A stretch of 7,795 nt of DNA, taken from NCBI GenBank assembly GCA_964429875.1, contig CAYSDL010000058.1, positions 1-7,795 of the forward strand. Direction: 5' to 3'. Positions within the stretch are counted from its first letter, which is position 1. Every line of letters starts with the position of its first letter. The DNA is from CAYSDL01 sp964429875. GTDB taxonomy: Bacteria; Fidelibacterota; Marinisomatia; SCGC-AAA003-L08; D37C17. Under the pieces are notes generated by a model that had not been told where the DNA came from, ran no database searches, and saw only the letters and a program-made list of their open reading frames with translations. The position numbers and the translations under genes were made by a program. Of this stretch, positions 1-5,525 are shown piece after piece.

Positions 1-41
1 AAATCTTCACAAAATTCATTATTTACATAACAATCAAATCC
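1..41 (-). repeat. Near-identical 41-nt repeat (copy 1) of the Cys-rich module
   Basis: Positions 1-41 match 6873-6913 in the same orientation with three mismatches (38 of 41, at positions 12, 30 and 37). Both copies encode the DCYVNN.CED end of the Cys-rich module, in the left-edge gene and in the deiminase. The identity reaches third codon positions, which suggests recent duplication or gene conversion of the module. The true length is unknown because the copy is cut by the window edge. Confidence 0.7.
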
Positions 42-164
42 AAAATCAGGTTCATTATTACAAAAGGCTAGACCATCACAATCAAACATCAGCATATTAT
101 CATCACAGTCTTGTGCAGATATTATTGTAAATAATAATGATATATATATAAATACTTTTTTCAT
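1..164 (-). CDS. Secreted Cys-rich protein, N-terminal part only (cut by window edge)
   Basis: The ATG is at 162-164 on the minus strand, and the frame stays open for 54 codons to the window edge. Residues 1-17 are a signal peptide (MKK, then a hydrophobic run ending IISA), with likely cleavage before Gln18. The mature part begins at once with a Cys-rich Asp/Asn module: Cys at 20, 29, 35, 45 and 52, including FCNN and DCYVNNEFCED. This matches residues 130-168 of the deiminase at 5525-7378, down to codon choice. In that protein the module continues into an Asp-rich WIGDGYCDDG stretch, so the same is expected here beyond the edge. The start lies 38 nt downstream of the transglutaminase-like gene, so the two may be co-transcribed. 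No Shine-Dalgarno is visible, but the start region shares 15 nt with that of the deiminase. Function unknown. The export signal and homology are seen; a structural or calcium-binding role is inferred. Confidence 0.72.
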   Translation of the reverse strand, partial: MKKVFIYISLLFTIISAQDCDDNMLMFDCDGLAFCNNEPDFGFDCYVNNEFCED

Positions 165-169
165 AAATG

Positions 170-184
170 TAATCTACAAAATAA
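170..184 (-). promoter_or_regulatory. 15-nt start-proximal element, copy 1
   Basis: On the minus strand this reads TTATTTTGTAGATTA and ends 5 nt before the ATG of the left-edge gene. The identical 15 nt occurs at 7383-7397, 4 nt before the ATG of the deiminase. TTATTTTG differs at one fixed position from the Bacteroidota -7 element TAnnTTTG, so it could be a promoter with a very short leader or a translation-initiation element. I see no TTTG at the right upstream distance, so the role is uncertain. Confidence 0.35.
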
Positions 185-202
185 TTTTATAATGAATTCA
201 TC

Positions 203-1243
203 TTATAAATTTTTGTAGGAAAAATGTTTTTTAAAAGAATTAGAGTCTTTGTCATCTATTTCTAGAAGAGGATAGATGAATATATTAACAAGGTTAGCTT
301 CATAACCATCTAGTTTAAAATCACGTCCTACCATCATTTCAACTCTATTATTACAAACAGTTCCAAAAAAATATTCACTTCTTGAAGGATCTTTGTCTGC
401 TTCTGAAATATCTACTGGGAACCAACCTTGATTATCAACATAATAATCAGCCCAGCAATGATAACCTCCTACTTTACCCTCTTCACCATCAGGTATAGGA
501 AAACCCATATGAAATCTTGCAGGGACCTCTATTGTTCTTGATAGTGACACAAAATAAGAATGATAATCAGTGCAATTACCTACTCCTATATCACAAGCAT
601 AAATCGAATTTCCCTTTCCAAAGGTATAATTACCATTTGTTTCTTTTGCATTTGTATATAAACTAACAACCTTGTCTCTGGAAACTTTTTTCATGCCATA
701 TTTTCCATTAGCACTTAACCATGGATCACTATAATATTGATTATCTTTACTTTTAGGTTTTCCATAATGCATTCCAGAAAGGACAAATTCATATACATCC
801 TTCATATTATCACTACTTAAATTATTTTCTTTTATAATTGGGAGAAAAATAGAGCCTATTGGAACCATAGTTGCAGATTCTAAATAAGAATCAGGATTAG
901 CATCTTTATAGTCAACATTATTATGCTCAAAACGTTTAACATCAAATGTCATAGTTACTATTTTAGATGTTGATGTCCCATCTAATGAATAAATATAAGC
1001 ATATCTATTTCCATGATGTTTTTCATCTTTTAATTCAACATTTAAATCTGCAGCATCTATATTTAAATTTGTTATTATTTGCACTTCATTAGATTTGGGG
1101 ACTGGTAGCCACAACTCAATCTTTTTCCCATTTGAAGAATTAATCTCCACACTATATGTAAATGTAAATTCTCTTGCACCCTTATTGTTACTACAACTAA
1201 ATGTGACTACTTGTATTAAAAATAAAATGAATATTTTTTTCAT
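203..1243 (-). CDS. Transglutaminase-like domain lipoprotein
   Basis: 346-aa predicted lipoprotein. The N-terminus (MKKIFILFLIQVVTFSC) is a signal sequence with a candidate lipidated Cys at 17, followed by SNNKG; the lipobox is loose, as is common in Bacteroidota-like bacteria. Residues about 25-120 look like a beta-rich N-terminal domain. Residues about 215-285 hold the transglutaminase-like core with the expected triad order: Cys224 in GNCTDYHSYF, His262 in GGYHCWADYY, and Asp278 in WFPVDISEA. Many bacterial members are papain-like proteases or amide-bond enzymes rather than true transglutaminases, so the substrate cannot be named. The start is supported by AGAGAG at 1249-1254, 5 nt upstream of the ATG. 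It is divergent from the TSUP gene and lies 38 nt upstream of the left-edge secreted gene, which suggests a small operon for envelope proteins. The domain call is firm; the function is not. Confidence 0.88.
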   Translation of the reverse strand: MKKIFILFLIQVVTFSCSNNKGAREFTFTYSVEINSSNGKKIELWLPVPKSNEVQIITNLNIDAADLNVELKDEKHHGNRYAYIYSLDGTSTSKIVTMTFDVKRFEHNNVDYKDANPDSYLESATMVPIGSIFLPIIKENNLSSDNMKDVYEFVLSGMHYGKPKSKDNQYYSDPWLSANGKYGMKKVSRDKVVSLYTNAKETNGNYTFGKGNSIYACDIGVGNCTDYHSYFVSLSRTIEVPARFHMGFPIPDGEEGKVGGYHCWADYYVDNQGWFPVDISEADKDPSRSEYFFGTVCNNRVEMMVGRDFKLDGYEANLVNIFIYPLLEIDDKDSNSFKKHFSYKNL

Positions 1244-1467
1244 TTTTTCTCTCTATTTATGTTTGATTAAAACTAATTTTAAGGCAATAGCCTAAAGATG
1301 ATGCGCCCTAACCTAGGATGCAAAGTAAGTTCAAGTATATGTATTGTAGAATAATTTCATTAAAGTAATTTATTATTTTTAAAAATATTAAAACAATAAA
1401 TAACTAAAAATATTATGACCCCTCAGTAAGTGATGATTTATTTATAAATAGTAATAAATTATACGTT
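1244..1467. other. Divergent intergenic region between transglutaminase-like and TSUP genes
   Basis: These 224 nt should carry the promoters of both divergent genes. Most of the region is very AT-rich. The exception is 1281-1325, a less AT-rich block with a short hairpin (AGGC at 1282-1285 and GCCT at 1290-1293, loop AATA) and the palindrome CCTAGG at 1312-1317. On the minus strand TTACTTTG at 1321-1328 is one mismatch from the Bacteroidota -7 consensus TAnnTTTG, but no TTTG sits at the expected distance upstream. I found no clear promoter for the plus-strand gene and no coding or tRNA-like sequence. Confidence 0.5.
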
Positions 1468-2220
1468 ATGGAATTATTTATATTAATAATAGCAGCTTTT
1501 GTAACATCATCAATCTCTGCAGTACTTGGTATGGGTGGAGGAATAATACTTCTGGGTATTATGGCAATTATAATTCCAGATGGCTATATGGTCATTGCAC
1601 TTCATGGTGTAATTCAATTAATTAGCAATACTACTAGATCATATGTTTTTAGGAAACATATCAAAAAAGATCTGGTTAAAGAATTTTTAATTGGGGCATG
1701 CATTGGAGTTATCTTATCTGTATTTATAATTATACTCTTGGTCCAATTCTTAAATGTAAACTCAGCTAGTGAAATAAAGGTAGATATGCTAAAACCTCTA
1801 ATAGGCATATTTATTATTTGGTATTTATTTCTAAGAAAATCTAAAAAAGAAGGAAAAACTGGTTCTTTTGTATTTGTAGGAAGCATAGCTGGGATTAGTT
1901 CTATTTTTGTAGGAGCAGTAGGACCACTGATTGCGCCATTTTTTTTGAGTAGAAATTTAAATAAGGAAAATATTATAGCAAATAAAGCTGCTTGTCAAGT
2001 GATAACTCATTCAAGTAAAATTCCATTATTTATATATTTATTTGATGTTAATTATATCCAAGAGTATAATGTGTTACTTCCTCTTATTATAGCAGTTTTT
2101 ATTGGAACTAACTTTGGGAAAAAAATACTTAGCTTTATTCCTGAACCCCTATTTAAAAAATTATTCAAAATAACTTTATTTATTATTTCTATAAGATTAA
2201 TTTTTAATTATTATTTATAA
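1468..2220 (+). CDS. TSUP (TauE/SafE) family membrane transporter
   Basis: 250-aa polytopic membrane protein of the TSUP family, which moves sulfite, sulfoacetate or related small organic anions across the inner membrane. The family shows as two related halves: the N-terminal half has the glycine motif AVLGMGGGIILLG (18-30), and the C-terminal half has FVGAVGPLIAPFFLS (147-161). Hydrophobic segments lie at about 3-35, 40-55, 74-95, 109-123, 134-160, 185-192, 202-215 and 232-248; the positive stretch RKHIKKDLVK (62-71) separates two of them. Length is normal for the family. The ATG is the only sensible start, since the frame upstream has a stop at 1405-1407 and no other ATG; there is no Shine-Dalgarno. 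It is the only plus-strand gene here, divergent from the lipoprotein gene, and its last 17 nt overlap the esterase gene tail to tail. The substrate cannot be predicted. Confidence 0.9.
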   Translation: MELFILIIAAFVTSSISAVLGMGGGIILLGIMAIIIPDGYMVIALHGVIQLISNTTRSYVFRKHIKKDLVKEFLIGACIGVILSVFIIILLVQFLNVNSASEIKVDMLKPLIGIFIIWYLFLRKSKKEGKTGSFVFVGSIAGISSIFVGAVGPLIAPFFLSRNLNKENIIANKAACQVITHSSKIPLFIYLFDVNYIQEYNVLLPLIIAVFIGTNFGKKILSFIPEPLFKKLFKITLFIISIRLIFNYYL

Positions 2221-3352
2221 TAAGATTTACAAGCTCTATTACATCAAGAATATTAACTTCTCCATCTTGATTTAAGTCAGATGAGTTGGTAGGTTCTTCC
2301 AATTGTAATACTATATTAACTAGTTCAACAATATCCAATACATTGATCTCACTATCACCATTAATATCACCTTCAAGAAATATATCTAACTGATTATATA
2401 AAAAATGGTACGCATCATTATTAATTTGATCATAAAACTCATTAGGGCCTCCAAACCAATTACCATTTAGAGCCCCCCAATATTCATGAGGTTCACCATC
2501 CTCAAGATATAATTCATTTTGTATATTAACTGTATTTAATTGATCATGAATTTTACTGGACCCATATACAATAGGTAAAGCAATATTAATTGTAAATGGA
2601 AGTCCATAATCATATGGCACAATAAGATCAGAGGTTCCATGAAACAGAATTGCTGGAATATTATTATTAGGATCAATCCATTCAAGATCACCAATAGCTC
2701 CCCAACAACTTACAATTGCATTAGGTTTACTATTATGCTGATAATTATTTCCAGTACAATCTATACACCCTAAATCAGGGTCGCTTCCTCCTCCATATGT
2801 TGATTCGGGTCTTTCATCTTCATCTGAATAAGCTAGGTGCAAAGAAATAAAACTACCAGCACTACTACCCCATAAAAATATATTATCTGGATCAATTCTT
2901 AAGTTTTGGTGAAACTCACGTAAATATCTAACAACGGCACTAGCATCTTGAACTCCTCTATATACTGCTCTTTCACCGCTATAAGTACTAACAATATTAA
3001 GCCCAAGTCTATAATTGACATTAACGGCGACATATCCTCTTTTTGCAGCTGAGATAGATAAAGACACAACATCATCTAGTTCATTGTGTCCTGAAAAGAA
3101 TGCACCTGCATGTAAAAAAACAATGACAGGTCTTTGCTCCTCAGTATCACCCTCAGGCTCATATATATCCATATCTAAATCTATATCTATAGTATTCCAT
3201 TCAAATAAAAATATAAATGGCAAGTCAGGGGCATTACCATAAACTACATCTTCAGTTTTAACTACATTAGAAAAAACCTCATCTAAATAACGAGTTTCCT
3301 GTGAATTTAAATAGGTAAAGGATAATATTAATATGAATAAAAATTTATACAT
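2204..3352 (-). CDS. Secreted alpha/beta-hydrolase esterase with C-terminal dockerin-like domain
   Basis: 382-aa exported hydrolase, last gene of the dockerin operon. The signal peptide is MYKFLFILILSFTYLNS, with likely cleavage before Gln18. The catalytic domain (about 35-325) resembles the HSL/BD-FAE carboxylesterases: an oxyanion-hole motif VFLHAGAFFSG (78-88, the HGGGF equivalent), nucleophile Ser164 in GSSAG, acid Asp242 in HGTSDLIVPY, and base His289 in GEPHEYWG. It may release acyl or acetyl groups from glycans or other esters; the substrate is inferred only at class level. From Gly328 two dockerin-like repeats follow, with 12-residue Asp/Asn loops (from DINGDSEINVLD and DLNQDGEVNILD), and the protein ends just after the second helix. 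The start is 4 nt after the stop of the arylsulfotransferase-like gene (TAGATTAATG), which suggests translational coupling. The 3' end overlaps the TSUP gene by 17 nt. Confidence 0.9.
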   Translation of the reverse strand: MYKFLFILILSFTYLNSQETRYLDEVFSNVVKTEDVVYGNAPDLPFIFLFEWNTIDIDLDMDIYEPEGDTEEQRPVIVFLHAGAFFSGHNELDDVVSLSISAAKRGYVAVNVNYRLGLNIVSTYSGERAVYRGVQDASAVVRYLREFHQNLRIDPDNIFLWGSSAGSFISLHLAYSDEDERPESTYGGGSDPDLGCIDCTGNNYQHNSKPNAIVSCWGAIGDLEWIDPNNNIPAILFHGTSDLIVPYDYGLPFTINIALPIVYGSSKIHDQLNTVNIQNELYLEDGEPHEYWGALNGNWFGGPNEFYDQINNDAYHFLYNQLDIFLEGDINGDSEINVLDIVELVNIVLQLEEPTNSSDLNQDGEVNILDVIELVNLIINNN

Positions 3353-3356
3353 TAAT

Positions 3357-4781
3357 CTAACTTAAAATAATATTTATAATTTGAACTATATCTAATACAT
3401 CTACTGCATCATCAGAATTAATATCTGCATTACTCTGATAATCACCAGAAAGTATAATATTTACTATTAAAACTACATCAAGTATATTAATTATTTGGTC
3501 ATTATTTACATCGCCAATATTTATTATCAAATAATTATTTTCATACTTATAAGATCTTGCAACATTTTCAGAAGCAGTAAATGACCACTGTATAGCTCCT
3601 TCTGAGTCAACTTCAAATATTACTCCACCATCACAAATTGTAATAAAAGTATTCCCATTATATAATCTAAATGCTCCTGATTGCAATCCTGAATAAAAAG
3701 TAAAATCATCACTTCCACTGTATGACCATGCAGGATCAATTGGTCCAAATGGTTGTAATTCATTAATTATATAATTATTATTTTCATCTAAAGGAGGAGA
3801 TATTTCTATTACAGATGAATTTCCTGGTCCTCCAGATGCAGGAGTTCCATTATTATATAAGATTATGTTGCCCTCACCAGGATATCCAGAGGGGATCCAA
3901 TTAACACTATGTTGATGATATAATTTCTTATCTAATATTGTCCCCCTATCATAATTTTTAGGGTTACCCCATCTATACAAAAAATCTCCGCCCTGTCCAT
4001 AGTCTCCACCAAAATCTAAACTAGCCTCCTCAGTAGAAGTGCTATGATCAATCACTAATAATTCACATAATTTTCTTGAAGAAATTATAATTTGATCCAA
4101 TTCTTGATTATAGTGGACAGAATTACAATGCAACCAATCTCCATTATAATGACCATGAACAGGATGAAACCCTGAAACTTCTGTTGCATTTATATCTAAT
4201 TTTTGTGGATTTTCTGAAACTATACCATAATTTTCTTTACTTGGATCAACATCTTGTATTAAATGATCCCAAAAATGCCACTCCCAAACTATATTTCCTG
4301 AGTTTACATCATTAGGCTCAACTTCAATAATCATTTCAGACCATATTTCACCCTCTAAATTTGTTTTACCTGCATCTATACCTTCTTGCATTGATTTTCT
4401 TTCATATGCTAATAGAAGAACATTTCCATTTGGTAGTGGCTCTATATCATGGTGCTGAATATACATTGAGTCTGCAAATATATAATCCCAGATTATTTCT
4501 CCATCCCAATTGTACTTAATCAATCTTCCCCCAGCTGAAGAAACATCCATATATTCTGGATCTTGGACTCTACCTGGGAACAGCAATGTACTGTCAGGTA
4601 ATAAATATGGCATACTTGCTGAGCTAGTTGAATGCTGCCATGTATTAATAATCTCTTGGTCATTATCAATTAAATATGTTCTGTATTCAGGATCATTTAT
4701 TGTAAATAATGTTACCCCATCAGATACTTCAGCTGATAATAAAGACCAAAAAAAAATAATTGGAAAAAATCTAATCACCAT
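3357..4781 (-). CDS. Secreted arylsulfotransferase-like (ASST) protein with C-terminal dockerin-like domain
   Basis: 474-aa exported protein. The signal peptide runs to LLSA, with likely cleavage before Glu18. Residues about 25-420 match the arylsulfotransferase (ASST) beta-propeller family: HHDIEPLPNGNVLLLAYE (110-127), DWLHCNSVHY (215-224) with IIISSR (231-236), LYRWGNP (268-274), HQHSVNWIPSG (289-299) and NIILYNNG (305-312), plus repeated W/Y strand motifs such as GNIVWEWHF and GAIQWSF. Characterised members move sulfate from a phenolic sulfate to a phenol through a catalytic histidine. Conserved His are present here, but I cannot map the catalytic one, so activity is uncertain. Residues 423-474 form two dockerin-like repeats (loops from DVNNDQIINILD and DINSDDAVDVLD). 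GGAG at 4794-4797 precedes the ATG by 12 nt, and the ATG overlaps the end of the 43-aa gene by 11 nt. Confidence 0.88.
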   Translation of the reverse strand: MVIRFFPIIFFWSLLSAEVSDGVTLFTINDPEYRTYLIDNDQEIINTWQHSTSSASMPYLLPDSTLLFPGRVQDPEYMDVSSAGGRLIKYNWDGEIIWDYIFADSMYIQHHDIEPLPNGNVLLLAYERKSMQEGIDAGKTNLEGEIWSEMIIEVEPNDVNSGNIVWEWHFWDHLIQDVDPSKENYGIVSENPQKLDINATEVSGFHPVHGHYNGDWLHCNSVHYNQELDQIIISSRKLCELLVIDHSTSTEEASLDFGGDYGQGGDFLYRWGNPKNYDRGTILDKKLYHQHSVNWIPSGYPGEGNIILYNNGTPASGGPGNSSVIEISPPLDENNNYIINELQPFGPIDPAWSYSGSDDFTFYSGLQSGAFRLYNGNTFITICDGGVIFEVDSEGAIQWSFTASENVARSYKYENNYLIINIGDVNNDQIINILDVVLIVNIILSGDYQSNADINSDDAVDVLDIVQIINIILS

Positions 4782-4902
4782 CAGTTAATTTTTCTCCAAT
4801 TTGTATATCAATGTAAACATCATTAAGCATAGCTCCTATAAATAGAGTTGAACAGATTCCAATAATTATTCCAATAATTAAACTTTTATAATTCAATTTC
4901 AT
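4771..4902 (-). CDS. Small single-pass membrane protein, 43 aa
   Basis: A short frame between the 20-Cys gene and the arylsulfotransferase-like gene, easy to miss. It begins MKLNYKSLIIGIIIGICS and ends with a polar tail (DVYIDIQIGEKLTDGD). Residues about 8-27 make one transmembrane helix after Lys-containing residues, so an N-in, C-out topology is likely; Cys17 lies inside the hydrophobic run. Support for a real gene comes from AGGAA upstream of the ATG (minus-strand TTTTTAGGAATAAAAT), a better Shine-Dalgarno than its neighbours have, from a fit 26 nt after the previous stop, and from an 11-nt overlap with the next start (stop TAG at 4771-4773). I do not recognise a named family. It could help insert, retain or export the dockerin proteins, or simply couple translation. 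All of that is inference. Confidence 0.6.
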   Translation of the reverse strand: MKLNYKSLIIGIIIGICSTLFIGAMLNDVYIDIQIGEKLTDGD

Positions 4903-4928
4903 ATTTTATTCCTAAAAATTTAAGGTAG

Positions 4929-5525
4929 TTAACCAATTAAAATATTAACCAAGATCACAACATCTAATATATTAACAACATCATCTTCATTTATATCTGC
5001 AATCAGATCATATTCATTATTAAGTACTATATTTATCATCAAGACAACATCTAGTACATTTAAAATATTATCACCATTCATATCGCCAGGGTCTCCTGGA
5101 CAGTCTCCTCCATCATTATTATAACAAGACAAATCACAGCCAAAATTATTTGGATCCTCACAATCTGCATATCCATCTCCGATCCAAGAAGAAGAACAGC
5201 AATCTTCATCAGAGCAATCATCTACTTGATTACTTGTATTGCACCCATTCTCCGTGCAATCAACTTCACAATTTTCAAAATTCTCATCACTATTACAAGA
5301 ACCATCGCCACAGATTGTATTGTTATCATAGGAGCATTCACATCCTGTACAATCCCATCCATACTGACTTTCCATATATGCACAATCAAACCCCCATTGA
5401 TTCCAAGCAACATCACAGCATTGCTCTCCCCAATAACTATCCATCCATACGTCTTGGCATTGGTCACATTGACTAAATAAAAAATTTACAAGGATTAAAA
5501 AAATAGATAAATAATTGACAATCAT
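4929..5525 (-). CDS. Secreted Cys-rich protein with C-terminal dockerin-like domain
   Basis: 198-aa exported protein without any enzyme domain I recognise. The signal peptide runs to about residue 18 (LVNFLFS, then QCDQC). Residues 20-142 contain 20 cysteines. Sub-motifs are CDQCQDVW near the N-terminus, CGDGSCNSDENFENCEVDC (72-90), paired Cys at 36-37 and 109-110, and an LNR/Notch-like Asp-rich block, SWIGDGYADCEDPNNFGCD (113-131) followed by NNDGGDC. Residues 147-198 are two dockerin-like repeats (loops from DMNGDNILNVLD and DINEDDVVNILD). The even number of Cys suggests a disulfide-locked, probably calcium-binding extracellular module. Its start overlaps the deiminase stop by 1 nt (TAATG) with no Shine-Dalgarno, so coupled translation is likely. 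Plausible roles are a binding, scaffold or spacer subunit for the neighbouring enzymes. The tags and Cys content are seen; the role is inferred. Confidence 0.85.
   Translation of the reverse strand: MIVNYLSIFLILVNFLFSQCDQCQDVWMDSYWGEQCCDVAWNQWGFDCAYMESQYGWDCTGCECSYDNNTICGDGSCNSDENFENCEVDCTENGCNTSNQVDDCSDEDCCSSSWIGDGYADCEDPNNFGCDLSCYNNDGGDCPGDPGDMNGDNILNVLDVVLMINIVLNNEYDLIADINEDDVVNILDVVILVNILIG

Noticed and set aside
1281..1325. Less AT-rich intergenic block as an ncRNA, tRNA fragment or riboswitch
   Set aside because: Only a 4-bp hairpin and a 6-bp palindrome are visible; no tRNA arms or known riboswitch core could be recognised.
2207..3515. A true cellulosome locus
   Set aside because: Dockerin-like tails are present, but there is no cohesin, scaffoldin, carbohydrate-binding module or glycoside hydrolase in the window, and the enzymes are not polysaccharide-degrading in type.
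1468..4781. A sulfur pathway linking the TSUP transporter with the arylsulfotransferase-like protein
   Set aside because: The genes are on opposite strands, not in one operon, and TSUP substrates vary widely. Proximity alone does not support a pathway.
4932..5087. Repeated AT-rich tracts at the gene ends as a CRISPR or DNA repeat array
   Set aside because: The repetition is at protein level (dockerin loops and helices), with diverged DNA and no regular spacer structure.
5099..5187. Notch/LNR-like block as a sign of transfer from a eukaryote
   Set aside because: WIGDGY and DGGDC resemble LNR repeats, but short Asp/Cys calcium motifs of this kind recur in bacterial secreted proteins, and base composition matches the neighbours.
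5150..5480. Plus- and minus-strand open frames opposite or inside the 20-Cys gene
   Set aside because: They are rich in His, Asn, Thr and Ile as expected from out-of-frame reading of Asp/Cys codons, lack ribosome binding sites, and sit inside a well-supported gene.
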